Below are positions 1-8,404 of a DNA stretch of 64,000 nt, piece after piece; positions within the stretch are counted from its first letter, which is position 1, and each line of letters opens with the position of its first letter. The translations under genes and the position numbers were made by a program. This DNA comes from Dyadobacter pollutisoli (GTDB lineage: Bacteria > Bacteroidota > Bacteroidia > Cytophagales > Spirosomataceae). The stretch is taken from contig NZ_CP112998.1 of NCBI RefSeq assembly GCF_026625565.1, positions 3,350,501-3,414,500 of the forward strand, in the 5' to 3' direction. A model generated the notes under the pieces. It made no database searches. It saw nothing but the letters and a program-made list of their open reading frames with translations, and had not been told where the DNA came from.

Positions 1-516
1 TCTCATTCGCCTTGAATCCTGTTCCATTACTTCCAGGTTGGCATGTACATACGGCGCAAGGTCTATCTTGTTGATGACCAGCAAATCACTTCTGGTGATA
101 CCCGGGCCACCTTTTCTGGGAATTTTATCGCCCTCGGCCACATCAATTACAAAAATACTGACATCGGCCAGGTCGGGGCTGAATGTGGCCGAAAGGTTAT
201 CGCCCCCGCTTTCGATGAACACAATCTCAATTTCGGGGAACCGACTGGCCATTTCTTCCACTGCTTCCAGGTTCATGCTCGCATCTTCGCGTATGGCAGT
301 GTGCGGGCAACCGCCCGTTTCCACGCCTATGATCCTGTCGGCAGGCAGCAGGCTGTTTTGGGTCAAAAAAGCAGCATCCTCTTTGGTATAAATATCATTG
401 GTGATTACGCCGACGCTGTAATTTTCGGCCATTTGTCGGGTAAGTCTTTCGATCAGGGCTGTTTTCCCCGATCCTACCGGGCCAGCTACCCCGATCTTAA
501 TGTAGTTTCTTTCCAT
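1..516 (-). CDS. ureG: Urease accessory GTPase UreG (C-terminus cut by window start)
   Basis: UreG is the SIMIBI-class GTPase that, with UreD, UreF and UreE, delivers nickel to the urease active site. Translating the minus strand gives a start MERNYIKIGVAG followed by the P-loop GPVGSGKTAL, then the UreG-typical stretches TGGCPHTAIREDASMN, ESGGDNLSATFSP and FVIDVAEGDKIPRKGGPGI, and NKIDLAPYV for guanine recognition. About 172 residues are present of roughly 200 to 210 normal for the family, so only the extreme C-terminus is lost off the left edge. An in-frame ATG two codons upstream (522) is an equally possible start. It follows ureF after a short gap and ends the visible urease operon; ureD may lie just outside. 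Confidence 0.96.
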   Translation of the reverse strand, partial: MERNYIKIGVAGPVGSGKTALIERLTRQMAENYSVGVITNDIYTKEDAAFLTQNSLLPADRIIGVETGGCPHTAIREDASMNLEAVEEMASRFPEIEIVFIESGGDNLSATFSPDLADVSIFVIDVAEGDKIPRKGGPGITRSDLLVINKIDLAPYVHANLEVMEQDSRRMR

Positions 517-552
517 AATCATTGATGCATTACTAAATGCGGGGTTAGAATA

Positions 553-1239
553 TTAGGACATGTAAAGCCTTGAATATAAGCTTTCATGTTGAATGGAACG
601 GATGTCGAAACCGGGACAGCAAAGGCCAACCAAGTCGCCGTCGGGCTGCATACAGTCTTCCGCAAGCTGGTCCAAAACGGGCAGCAGGGAGAATAGTAAC
701 TCCTGTCCGTCCTGCTGGCCAAGAGGAACCATTTTCACGATATTGGTTACAAATCCTGCACACGCATTGTAAAAAAAACCGGTTAGCATTTCTTTCTTGC
801 CAATTCCAAGTCCAAACGCAAACAATCCATATGTGATAGCGTAGTGTCCAAAAGCTTTTCCTTCCTTGATATGCGCCTGATAAACTTCTGTAATCTCCAT
901 TTTTAACAATGGCTGAAAAACCTTCATCAGACGGTTGCCCAATTTATGGCTGGCTTCACGAATTTCCCTGGGCATTTTAAGGGCAGTACATTCATCATCC
1001 AGACGTAACAATTCTTCCCGATCATGCTTAGCCGCAACTTCATAAGCAAGTGAAGCAAAAGCCGCATCCCCATATTTCAGGTTTTTCGACAGCATCTGCA
1101 TTACGAACTCTCGTGCGGTCGCAGGGTCTTTCACCAAGCCAGCCTGAACATAGGTCTCCAAACCGGAGGAATGTGCATAACCGCCTATCGGCAACATCGG
1201 ATCACTTAATTGCAGCAGATTTAGTAACTGTGTCGACAT
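553..1239 (-). CDS. ureF: Urease accessory protein UreF
   Basis: UreF is an all-helical chaperone that bridges UreD and UreG in the urease activation complex and gates GTP hydrolysis by UreG. The 228-residue product begins with the family signature LLQLSDPMLPIGGYAHSSGLE, continues with helical segments, and carries KVFQPLLKMEIT and FGLGIGKKEMLTGFFYNACAGFVTNIVKMVPLGQ, which match the conserved C-terminal half of UreF. Length is normal. It lies 20 bases after ureE and about 36 bases before ureG in the same direction, as in most urease operons. No oddity was seen. Confidence 0.96.
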   Translation of the reverse strand: MSTQLLNLLQLSDPMLPIGGYAHSSGLETYVQAGLVKDPATAREFVMQMLSKNLKYGDAAFASLAYEVAAKHDREELLRLDDECTALKMPREIREASHKLGNRLMKVFQPLLKMEITEVYQAHIKEGKAFGHYAITYGLFAFGLGIGKKEMLTGFFYNACAGFVTNIVKMVPLGQQDGQELLFSLLPVLDQLAEDCMQPDGDLVGLCCPGFDIRSIQHESLYSRLYMS

Positions 1240-1259
1240 TTCAGATCAGATTAAACGTG

Positions 1260-1760
1260 CTAGCTGCTCGTCAGCTTCATAATCCTTGAAAACAAGGTGG
1301 TATTCTCTTCATTGGCATGAGGTGTCACGGTGGTTTTCAGAGGATTCAATAATTTCCGGGTTTCCAGGCTCACCTGATAGCCCTGGGCAGTCAGCAACCT
1401 GAACAGCGGTGCTTCGTAGGGTATCAGAAAAGAACCGTCGTCATAAAACAAAGGCGTATGCTTATTCCCTATTTCGTAGCATAGCGAGGCAGTTTCAAAC
1501 ATGGTTGTAGGTGTTACAACCACGCAATCACAGGCAAGAATGTCTGCCACGATCAGCAAGGATTCGTCCAGGTATAAAACATCATCCTGACAAATACCGG
1601 TCGTTTCGTTCAGAAACTTCATGACGATATCCCTTCCTGCCCGCGTTTTTTTATGCAGGATTCTTTTGCCGGTTTCAAACCATTCAATTTCAACCCAGTC
1701 GATCTGCCGTTTGTTTACTTCGAAATCATGGAGGTTACCCAGCTTTTCTTTTACGACCAT
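1260..1760 (-). CDS. ureE: Urease nickel metallochaperone UreE
   Basis: UreE binds nickel as a dimer and hands it to the UreG-UreF-UreD complex. The 166-residue product has the N-terminal UreE beta domain (KKTRAGRDIVMKFLNETTGICQDDVLYLDE) and the C-terminal ferredoxin-like metal-binding domain with CYEIGNKHTPLFYDDG; His101 in this stretch matches the conserved interface histidine that binds nickel in the family. The C-terminal tail (about residues 145-166) has only one histidine, so this is the form without a His-rich nickel-storage tail. It sits between ureC and ureF, 37 bases after the ureC stop. Confidence 0.93.
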   Translation of the reverse strand: MVVKEKLGNLHDFEVNKRQIDWVEIEWFETGKRILHKKTRAGRDIVMKFLNETTGICQDDVLYLDESLLIVADILACDCVVVTPTTMFETASLCYEIGNKHTPLFYDDGSFLIPYEAPLFRLLTAQGYQVSLETRKLLNPLKTTVTPHANEENTTLFSRIMKLTSS

Positions 1761-1797
1761 ATGTCATTCATTAAAATAGTATGTGCAAGTGTGGCCA

Positions 1798-3534
1798 TCA
1801 AAATAAAAAATAACGTTGAGATAAAGAGACAGTCGTAACCGGTTCACAAGTAATGTGTTCCCCATCGACATGTACCTGATAGTTTTCAGGATTGACATCA
1901 ATAGTCGGGGTAGCATCATTATGGATCAGGTCCTTCTTTGAAATATTTCTACAGTTTTTCACCGGTAAAATCATTTTTTGTAAACCATACTGCTGCACAA
2001 CATTGCGGTCCAGTGACAGCTGTGATACAAATGTGGCGCAGGTACGGTACAGCGCCTTGCCATAAGCCCCGAACATATGCCGGTACATTACAGGCTGCGG
2101 AGTAGGTATGGAAGCATTGGGATCGCCCATTCTGGCGCCTATAATCATGCCTCCTTTGATAATGAGCTCAGGTTTTACCCCAAAAAATGCAGGTTTCCAT
2201 AACACAATGTCGGCCAGTTTTCCGCTTTCCAGCGAACCCACATAGTCGGAAATCCCGTGTGTAATCGCCGGATTGATCGTGTATTTGGCCACATATCTTT
2301 TTGCCCTGAAATTGTCATTTCCATTGTCTTTGTCTTCGGCCAATGCTCCGCGCTGCCTTTTCATTTTGTCAGCCGTTTGCCAGGTCCTTATAATGACCTC
2401 ACCCACCCGTCCCATCGCCTGCGAATCCGAACTCATCATGCTGAACACGCCCATATCGTGCAGAATATCCTCGGCGGCAATGGTTTCCGGCCTGATCCGT
2501 GAATCGGCGAAGGCTACGTCCTCAGGCACTGCATTGTTGAGATGATGGCAAACCATGAGCATATCCAGGTGCTCATCAATGGTGTTTACCGTAAATGGTC
2601 GCGTCGGATTAGTAGAGGAGGGTAAAATATGCGGGTACATGGCGGCTTTGATGATATCCGGCGCGTGGCCACCGCCAGCTCCTTCGGTATGGTAGGTGTG
2701 AATGACCCGCCCGCCGATCGCCGCCATCGTACTTTCCAGAAAACCGGACTCATTGAGCGTATCCGTGTGAATAGCCACTTGGATATCGTACTTGTCGGCC
2801 ATTTTCAACGAGGCATCAATCACCGCAGGCGTTGCACCCCAGTCTTCATGGATTTTTAACCCGATCACCCCGGCCTCAATTTGCTCTTCCAGCGGTGCCA
2901 GCGATGCGCAATTCCCCTTTCCGAGAAATCCCAGGTTCATCGGGAAAGCTTCGGCCGCTTCCAGCATCCGCTGAATATTCCAGGCGCCGGGCGTCACCGT
3001 GGTAGCATTTGTGCCGTCCGCAGGCCCGGTACCGCCTCCGATCATGGTCGTTACTCCGCTAAAAAGAGCATGATCGATCTGCTGCGGGCAGATAAAATGA
3101 ATGTGGGTGTCAATTCCCCCGGCTGTGGCGATCAACCCGGCACCGCCGTGTACTTCTGTGGAAGCACCGATGACCATATTCTGGTAAATGCCGTCGGTGG
3201 TATCGGGGTTGCCAGCCTTTCCGATCCCTATAATTTTGCCGTCCTTGATACCAATGTCGGCTTTTACAATGCCCCAGTGATCAATGATCATCACCCCGGT
3301 TATTACCAGGTCCAGTACACCCTCGGCCCTGGTAGCGGTGGCAGATTGCGCCATACCATCCCGGATAGTCTTACCGCCGCCGAATTTCGATTCCTCGCCG
3401 TAGTTTGGCCAGAAACCGAGCGACAGGTCTTTTTCTATTTCAATGATGATCTCTGTATCGCCGAGCCGGACTTTGTCTCCCGTTGTCGGGCCATACATAT
3501 TGGCGTAGCGTATCTTGTTGACTGAAACATTCAT
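1798..3534 (-). CDS. ureC: Urease catalytic subunit alpha UreC
   Basis: UreC is the dinickel amidohydrolase that splits urea to ammonia and carbamate in the cytoplasm. The 578-residue product has every active-site residue expected by comparison with the Klebsiella enzyme, shifted by about ten positions: His144 and His146 (DTHIHF), the carbamylated Lys227 (GLKIHEDWG), His256 (IHTDTLNE), His282, the flap Cys329-His330 (VCHHLNNAVPEDVAFADSRIR) and Asp370 (SSDSQAMGR). Length is that of a full separate alpha subunit. Its ATG overlaps the ureB stop by an ATGA, so the two are translationally coupled. A long plus-strand open frame inside it is a shadow. Confidence 0.98.
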   Translation of the reverse strand: MNVSVNKIRYANMYGPTTGDKVRLGDTEIIIEIEKDLSLGFWPNYGEESKFGGGKTIRDGMAQSATATRAEGVLDLVITGVMIIDHWGIVKADIGIKDGKIIGIGKAGNPDTTDGIYQNMVIGASTEVHGGAGLIATAGGIDTHIHFICPQQIDHALFSGVTTMIGGGTGPADGTNATTVTPGAWNIQRMLEAAEAFPMNLGFLGKGNCASLAPLEEQIEAGVIGLKIHEDWGATPAVIDASLKMADKYDIQVAIHTDTLNESGFLESTMAAIGGRVIHTYHTEGAGGGHAPDIIKAAMYPHILPSSTNPTRPFTVNTIDEHLDMLMVCHHLNNAVPEDVAFADSRIRPETIAAEDILHDMGVFSMMSSDSQAMGRVGEVIIRTWQTADKMKRQRGALAEDKDNGNDNFRAKRYVAKYTINPAITHGISDYVGSLESGKLADIVLWKPAFFGVKPELIIKGGMIIGARMGDPNASIPTPQPVMYRHMFGAYGKALYRTCATFVSQLSLDRNVVQQYGLQKMILPVKNCRNISKKDLIHNDATPTIDVNPENYQVHVDGEHITCEPVTTVSLSQRYFLF

Positions 3535-3899
3535 AGGGCCGTATCTTTAAAGTTTTCGGCGCGGGCCTTTTCCAATGCATTGCTTTTTTGTTCGCCCAGA
3601 TCACCATCAACCAGGTTGCTGAAACCGGTTATTTTCCTTTTACCGCCGATCTCCACCAGCAACACCTCTTTCTCTTCTCCCGGCTCAAACCTGACTGCGG
3701 TACCGGCGGCAATGTTCAATCGCATTCCGTAAGCTTTCGCACGGTCGAGCAACAGCTGCCGGTTTACTTCAAAAAAATGAAAATGGGAGCCGATCTGCAC
3801 GGGCCGGTCGCCGGTATTGACTACCGTTACGGTGACGGTTGGTTTGCCTGCATTAATGACAATTTCCCCTTCCGCTAGAAAATATTCTCCTGGAACCAT
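3531..3899 (-). CDS. ureB: Urease subunit beta UreB
   Basis: UreB is the small non-catalytic beta subunit of urease. The core reads MVPGEYFLAEGEIVINAG, then VVNTGDRPVQIGSHFHFFEVN, DRAKAYGMRLNIAAGTAVRFEPGE and GGKRKITGFSNLVDG, all family signatures. The open frame extends 18 codons further upstream to 3953, but that part would overlap ureA and lacks similarity, so the internal ATG at 3899 is chosen; this gives about 122 residues, with a short variable tail. It lies 13 bases after ureA and overlaps ureC by four bases (ATGA). Confidence 0.95.
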   Translation of the reverse strand: MVPGEYFLAEGEIVINAGKPTVTVTVVNTGDRPVQIGSHFHFFEVNRQLLLDRAKAYGMRLNIAAGTAVRFEPGEEKEVLLVEIGGKRKITGFSNLVDGDLGEQKSNALEKARAENFKDTAL

Positions 3900-3912
3900 G
3901 ATAATGTTGTGA

Positions 3913-4215
3913 TTAGCGGATAGGGTAATGAACTGTAACCAATTTGGTACCATCAGGAAATGTAGCCTCTATCTGAATGTCCGGTATCATTTCCGGAACA
4001 CCTTCCATAACATCCTCCCGCATTAAAATAGTGGATCCGAAATGCATGAGCTCGGCTACGGATCTCCCGTCCCTCGCAGCCTCCTGTAACCGGCTGCTGA
4101 TCAGGGCCACCGATTCGGGGTAGTTTAATTTTAGTCCGCGTAGCTTACGCTTTTCGGCTAGTTCACCAGCCAAAAACAAAAGAAGCTTTTCTTGTTCACG
4201 GGGAGATAAATGCAT
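3913..4215 (-). CDS. ureA: Urease subunit gamma UreA
   Basis: UreA is the 100-residue gamma subunit that forms the trimeric urease core with UreB and UreC. MHLSPREQEKLLLFLAGELA, GLKLNYPESVALIS, GRSVAELM, LMREDVMEGVPEMI and IQIEATFPDGTKLVTVHYPI are textbook UreA stretches, and the length is exactly that of the separate gamma subunit. It is the first urease structural gene, 75 bases after the response-regulator stop. The gap carries two copies of a TACGTANGTA-like motif directly upstream of the ATG, so ureA may have its own regulated start of transcription. Confidence 0.97.
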   Translation of the reverse strand: MHLSPREQEKLLLFLAGELAEKRKLRGLKLNYPESVALISSRLQEAARDGRSVAELMHFGSTILMREDVMEGVPEMIPDIQIEATFPDGTKLVTVHYPIR

Positions 4216-4224
4216 GGGCTTTAA

Positions 4225-4248
4225 TACTTAGGTATTGTTACGTACGTA
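4225..4248. promoter_or_regulatory. Tandem TACGTANGTA-type sites upstream of ureA
   Basis: TACGTACGTA at 4239-4248 lies inside a perfect 12-bp palindrome (4238-4249), 24 to 33 bases upstream of the ureA ATG. A one-mismatch copy, TACTTAGGTA, lies at 4225-4234, 14 bp away centre to centre. The same motif precedes the porin and the kinase gene of this locus. A binding site for the neighbouring NarL-type regulator is the inferred role. No clear -33/-7 promoter was found here; only a weak TTTTTG element sits just upstream. Confidence 0.5.
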
Positions 4249-4290
4249 AATATCAAAAAGTATTCCAAGCAATCCAAATTTTTTTAATGA

Positions 4291-4953
4291 TCAATCCAAT
4301 AATAATGCGGTTTTCGCATTCTCGACCGCCTCTTCAATGGTATTGACCTGAAACTTGCGTAAAATATTGAGCCGGTGCGCCTCAATGGTACGGATGCTAA
4401 TTTCCAACGTATCCGCAATTTCCTTATTCGTCACGCCCTGATGTATCATCTTGATAATCTGCTGCTCGCGTTTTGAAAGCGATATTTCAGAAGGCTGACT
4501 GGCTTGCACCTTACCCGACGCATTTTTCTGCTCATGATACTTACGTACCAAGGTATCGGTAACATCCCCGATAAAGTAAAATTGCCCGTTATGGACGGTT
4601 CGTATCGCGTGAAGAAATATTTTGTTACTGGTATCTTTGAGAATGTAGCCGCTTGCACCCATATCCAGAGCGGTGATGACATAATCCGGATTATCGAAAA
4701 GACTAAAAAAAAGCAGTTTCGCCTTATGGTTGTTCTTCAAAACAGATTTACCTGTGTCGAGCCCCCCGATACCGGGCATCCGAATATCCATAATGATCAC
4801 ATCCACAACGGTTTGAGCTAACATTTCAATCGCCTCTTCTCCCGTCGAGGCCTCCCCGATCACCTCCATATCCGGCTCGTTATTGATAAGTTGTTTGAGC
4901 CCGTTTCGGAAAATTTCATGGTCATCGACTACAAAGACGGCTATTTTTTTCAT
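4291..4953 (-). CDS. NarL/FixJ-family response regulator
   Basis: A 220-residue two-component response regulator. The receiver domain (about residues 3-120) has the acidic pair Asp10-Asp11, phospho-acceptor Asp56 in IIMDIRMPG and the following switch residues; a LuxR-type helix-turn-helix (about 150-215) reads LSKREQQIIKMIHQGVTNKEIADTL then ISIRTIEAHRLNILRKF. It starts 30 bases after the stop of the sensor kinase gene, so the two form one operon, and it is followed by ureA after 75 bases. The position between the urea transporter and urease genes suggests that it controls one or both; that is inference. The recurring TACGTANGTA motif is its most likely target. Confidence 0.93.
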   Translation of the reverse strand: MKKIAVFVVDDHEIFRNGLKQLINNEPDMEVIGEASTGEEAIEMLAQTVVDVIIMDIRMPGIGGLDTGKSVLKNNHKAKLLFFSLFDNPDYVITALDMGASGYILKDTSNKIFLHAIRTVHNGQFYFIGDVTDTLVRKYHEQKNASGKVQASQPSEISLSKREQQIIKMIHQGVTNKEIADTLEISIRTIEAHRLNILRKFQVNTIEEAVENAKTALLLD

Positions 4954-4983
4954 TTCAAAGAATCGCTATATAATTGGTTCTAA

Positions 4984-6825
4984 TTATGATTGTGTTTTGC
5001 TAAACGGCAATTCAAGTTGCACCGTAGTACCTTGTCCTGGCGCCGAATTAATGTTCAACACGCCATTGAGCAGATCAGCCCGCTCTTTCATCCCTCGCAA
5101 CCCGTGTGCCTTGGGAAATTTCTCTCGTGAATAAATGTACTGGTTGTCAAAATAAAAGCCTTTTCCATTATCCTGAATAATGATATTCAAAAATTCGGGA
5201 TCGCTGTCGATATGTACTTCGATGATCGTAGCCGCTGAATGTTTGATGGCATTGTTGAGTGCCTCCTGCAAAATCCTGAAAACACCTATTTCCACTTCAC
5301 GGTGAAATGCCTCGAACTGGATGTTTTCTTCCAGGTGAAAAGTAATGGAAGTAGCGGTTTCCCGGCAGGTTTTCACCAGTTCCCGTATCGCCGAGCGAAG
5401 GCCGAAATCTTCCAGCACACTAGGCAGAAGATCGGCGCAAATCCGCTTGGTTTCGAAGATAATACTGGCAAGCAATTCATTTACCCGCTGGATTTCGGGG
5501 TCTTTGTGCTCCATCCGGTCATCTACCTGTTCGAGTTTCATCCGCAAACTGGTCAGCATCTGCCCTATACCATCGTGGATCTCCGCCGCGATCCGCTCCC
5601 GCTCTTTCTCCTGACCGTTGATAATCGAAAAAGATCTGATATGCTGCTCCGTTTCCTGCCGGCGCATTTTTTCCTCGGTCAGTAACCATAGTTCCCGCTC
5701 CGTATTTTTTCTTTTTGTAATGTCGTTACAAACTACCAGGTACTGATAAAGGCTGCCGTCATTGTCAATGATGGGCATCATTGTCACATCCAGCCAGAAA
5801 CCCGCACCGTCGGAAGCGGTATCGTAAACTTCGCCCTGCCACACATCGGTCCTCCGCTGCGGATTTCGGATATGGTCATAGATAATGCTTTCTTTTCCAC
5901 CCTGATTGTTGTAAAACAAAGGCCGTCCATGCAAGTCCGAAAGATTGTACCTGGTCACATGGCAATACTTATCATTAGCATAAATGATCCGGCCCTCGCT
6001 GTCGGTTTTCACCAGGTAGGTCGCCTTTTCGAGCGCATAGTTGGTCTCCCGAAGCTCTTTATGTGATTTTTCTATGGATTTGCTGCTTTCCTGCAACTGC
6101 TCGGCCAGTTTCTTCGCCCTGTTTTCCGATTGGATGAGCCCGACCATCGTCTGGCGGATCTTAACGGACAGCGGGAAAAAGATAAGCCCTGCTTCGAGCA
6201 GCAGGGTGAAAAGTATCACGCCAAGCAGGATATATTCGATTTCTTTGAGCGTACGTACTTTCTCCCGCCAAAACCGGTCATAGTCAAACACAATCAGTTC
6301 CATTCCGAGCAGATAGGATTTTTCGTATTCCAGGATTTTCTTCACATAAGCCTTAATGGCAGCAGAATCCGTCGATTTGGCTTTCTCCATACCATTGGCG
6401 GCGGTCAGTATTTCCTGATAGGGCTCCTTGACCATATCATACATCATCGCAATTTCCTTCCGGTTATTAGGAGGTAAATTGAGAAAAGAATTGCCCCCTA
6501 TCAAAGCCTGATGCGCCTTTTGCCATTGCCTCAATGTGTTGACAAATTCTTTCTGGTTCGATTCAATGTCCCTGCCCGACTCGATCAGCAATGCAGTCTT
6601 GCTGAGCGTCTGACTATACGTGCGAAGGCGGCCTGCGTAATTAATAATGTGAGAATCGTCCCGCTGGGCTGTCAGGTATTTCTGGATAAGTATCTGGCTC
6701 AGAATGGATATCACCGCTACGATCAAAAGCGCAGAAACATAAAGCCAGGTAAAATAAAGAAATGTTTTTTTCTCCTGCGGTTCGTCTGTAATCGTTTCCT
6801 TTTTGAGCATAGCCATGATTTTCAA
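4984..6825 (-). CDS. Sensor histidine kinase with NarX-like P-box, PAS and HisKA_3 domains
   Basis: A 613-residue membrane kinase, partner of the response regulator downstream. Order: transmembrane helix about 24-46; periplasmic helical domain about 48-195 opening with HIINYAGRLRTYSQTLSKTA, which resembles the P-box of NarX/NarQ and PilJ-N domains, including the arginine used for nitrate in NarX; second membrane helix about 197-220; linker coiled coil; PAS domain about 265-375; HisKA_3 with RIAAEIHDGIGQ (His417); HATPase with NNAIKHS and QDNGKGF. Starts at 6825, 6816 or 6810 are possible. A TACGTAGGTA site lies 53 bp upstream. The ligand cannot be read from sequence: nitrate or nitrite by family, urea or ammonium by context. 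Confidence 0.93.
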   Translation of the reverse strand: MKIMAMLKKETITDEPQEKKTFLYFTWLYVSALLIVAVISILSQILIQKYLTAQRDDSHIINYAGRLRTYSQTLSKTALLIESGRDIESNQKEFVNTLRQWQKAHQALIGGNSFLNLPPNNRKEIAMMYDMVKEPYQEILTAANGMEKAKSTDSAAIKAYVKKILEYEKSYLLGMELIVFDYDRFWREKVRTLKEIEYILLGVILFTLLLEAGLIFFPLSVKIRQTMVGLIQSENRAKKLAEQLQESSKSIEKSHKELRETNYALEKATYLVKTDSEGRIIYANDKYCHVTRYNLSDLHGRPLFYNNQGGKESIIYDHIRNPQRRTDVWQGEVYDTASDGAGFWLDVTMMPIIDNDGSLYQYLVVCNDITKRKNTERELWLLTEEKMRRQETEQHIRSFSIINGQEKERERIAAEIHDGIGQMLTSLRMKLEQVDDRMEHKDPEIQRVNELLASIIFETKRICADLLPSVLEDFGLRSAIRELVKTCRETATSITFHLEENIQFEAFHREVEIGVFRILQEALNNAIKHSAATIIEVHIDSDPEFLNIIIQDNGKGFYFDNQYIYSREKFPKAHGLRGMKERADLLNGVLNINSAPGQGTTVQLELPFSKTQS

Positions 6826-6877
6826 GATGAAAAAGATTCAGAAAGCACGGCAACGGCAGAATCCCTTCGTGTAAATA

Positions 6878-6887
6878 TACGTAGGTA
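6878..6887. promoter_or_regulatory. TACGTANGTA site upstream of the sensor kinase gene
   Basis: TACGTAGGTA lies in the 67-base gap between the urtE stop and the kinase start, 53 bases upstream of the ATG at 6825. It matches the motif found upstream of ureA and of the porin. It may mark autoregulation of the kinase-regulator pair; this is inferred only from motif recurrence. Confidence 0.45.
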
Positions 6888-6892
6888 TCCTT

Positions 6893-7603
6893 TTATAGCG
6901 AAATGTGATTTTGCAGTTCCTCCATACTCATTTCGTCAGAGCTACCTTCCGAAACGACTACTCCACGGTTCATAAAATAAAAGTAATCCGTGACCGGGCG
7001 CGCAAAATCGATCTTTTGTTCCACCAGTAAAACGGAAATACCTTGTTCCTTCGCCAGTTTCCTTAAAATCTGCCCGATTTCCTGGGATATGGAGGGTTGA
7101 ATGCCTTCTGTGGGCTCATCGAGTAGCAATAACGATGGCCTGCCGGTTAATGCCCGGGCAATCGCCAGCTGCTGCTGCTGCCCGCCGCTCAGATTCCCCC
7201 CGAGCCTTTTTCTGAACTCTTTCAGGATGGGGAACATGGTATAAATCTCATCTTCGGGAATTTTGGCTTTTCGGTCGCCAACAGCTTCCAGCCCGAGTTT
7301 CAGGTTTTCATAAACCGTCAGTTTAGGAATAATCTCACGTCCCTGGGGAACATATGCGATCCCCATTCTTGATTTTTGATACGGTGGCAGCGCGGTAATG
7401 TCCTGCCCACGGTACTCTATCGTGCCCGATTTGGGGGTTACCAAGCCCATAATGGTTTTCAGGAGCGTCGTTTTACCCACGCCATTTCTGCCCATAATGG
7501 TAGTAACAGTACCTTGCTTTACTTCCAGGGTTGTACCCCATAAAATGGTACTTTGCCCATAGGCAGAACTCAGTCCATGGATCCTTAAAATAGATTCGCT
7601 CAT
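6893..7603 (-). CDS. urtE: Urea ABC transporter ATP-binding protein UrtE
   Basis: UrtE is one of the two ATPases that power high-affinity urea uptake; it belongs to the LivF family of branched-chain amino acid type transporters. The 236-residue product shows Walker A GRNGVGKTTLLK, Q-loop YVPQGREIIPKLTVYENL, ABC signature LSGGQQQQLAIARAL, Walker B LLLLDEPTEGIQPSI and switch histidine region LLVEQKIDFARPVTDYFYFMNRG. GREIIPKLTV and EGIQPSI are typical of UrtE rather than LivF. It begins three bases after urtD ends and is the last transporter gene before the kinase. Confidence 0.95.
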   Translation of the reverse strand: MSESILRIHGLSSAYGQSTILWGTTLEVKQGTVTTIMGRNGVGKTTLLKTIMGLVTPKSGTIEYRGQDITALPPYQKSRMGIAYVPQGREIIPKLTVYENLKLGLEAVGDRKAKIPEDEIYTMFPILKEFRKRLGGNLSGGQQQQLAIARALTGRPSLLLLDEPTEGIQPSISQEIGQILRKLAKEQGISVLLVEQKIDFARPVTDYFYFMNRGVVVSEGSSDEMSMEELQNHISL

Positions 7604-7606
7604 TTT

Positions 7607-8362
7607 TCAGAAGTTTTCAAGTTGCACATTAGCCCGTCCGAGGTAACTATCGATCACACGTTGGTCGTTGCGGATTTCCCCGAAAGAGCCTTCCACCAGC
7701 AATTTTCCACGGACCAAAACGGTAACCAGGTCCTGTGCGATCTGTTCTACAAATTTCATATCGTGTTCGATCACAATGATACCGTGCTGCTTGGATAGCT
7801 GCATGAGTAACTCGCCGGTTTTTTCAGTTTCTTCATCCGACATACCCGCGGCTGGTTCGTCAATGAGCATTAGCCTGGGATCCTGCAATACGACGATCGC
7901 AATTTCCAGCCATTGCTTCTGACCATGCGAAAGCTCACCGGCTATCTTTTTCAATTCTTTCACCAGGCCTACCCTGGCCGCAACCTCTCGTATCCTGGTA
8001 TCAATTTCTTCGGTAGGTTTGAAAAAGAGCGAAGCCAGAATGCTTTTTTTCATTTTAAAGGCCAGCAGCATATTTTCGTAGACCGTCAGACTTGGAAAAA
8101 CAGACGGTTTCTGAAATTTTCTGCCAATTCCTAAATTGGCTATTTCGACCTCCGTTTTACCAAGTACCGGCGTTCCGTTGAAGAGTACTTCGCCCGAATT
8201 GGGTTTTGTTTTACCACATAAAATATCCAGAAATGTTGACTTCCCGGCACCGTTTGGACCAATAATCACACGGAGTTCTTTGTCCTCTAAACTAAAATGG
8301 CTCAGGTTCAATGCATGAACACCACCGAAAGAAACTGAAAGATCACGAACCGTAAGTAGCAT
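7607..8362 (-). CDS. urtD: Urea ABC transporter ATP-binding protein UrtD
   Basis: UrtD is the LivG-like ATPase of the urea transporter. The 251-residue product contains Walker A GPNGAGKSTFLDILCGKTKP, KFQKPSVFPSLTVYENM (Q-loop with the KPSVF form characteristic of UrtD), signature LSHGQKQWLEIAIVVLQDPRLMLIDEPAAGMSDEET and switch region IIVIEHDMKFVEQIA. LSHGQKQWLEI in place of the common LSGGQ is the usual UrtD variant. It is 42 bases downstream of urtC and three bases upstream of urtE, so the five urt genes form a tight unit. Confidence 0.95.
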   Translation of the reverse strand: MLLTVRDLSVSFGGVHALNLSHFSLEDKELRVIIGPNGAGKSTFLDILCGKTKPNSGEVLFNGTPVLGKTEVEIANLGIGRKFQKPSVFPSLTVYENMLLAFKMKKSILASLFFKPTEEIDTRIREVAARVGLVKELKKIAGELSHGQKQWLEIAIVVLQDPRLMLIDEPAAGMSDEETEKTGELLMQLSKQHGIIVIEHDMKFVEQIAQDLVTVLVRGKLLVEGSFGEIRNDQRVIDSYLGRANVQLENF

Positions 8363-8404
8363 ATAAATCGGTTTTGTAGTATCTGTAATTTGTTTTTACA
8401 AAGC

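Noticed and set aside
2881..3525. 214-codon plus-strand frame
   Set aside because: Antisense shadow of ureC.
3900..3953. Upstream extension of ureB
   Set aside because: Would overlap ureA and adds residues unlike any UreB; the ATG at 3899 gives the canonical MVPGEY start.
6251..6260. GTACGTACTT in the kinase coding region as another TACGTANGTA site
   Set aside because: Only the TACGTA core and following base match; the last three positions differ, so it was not counted.
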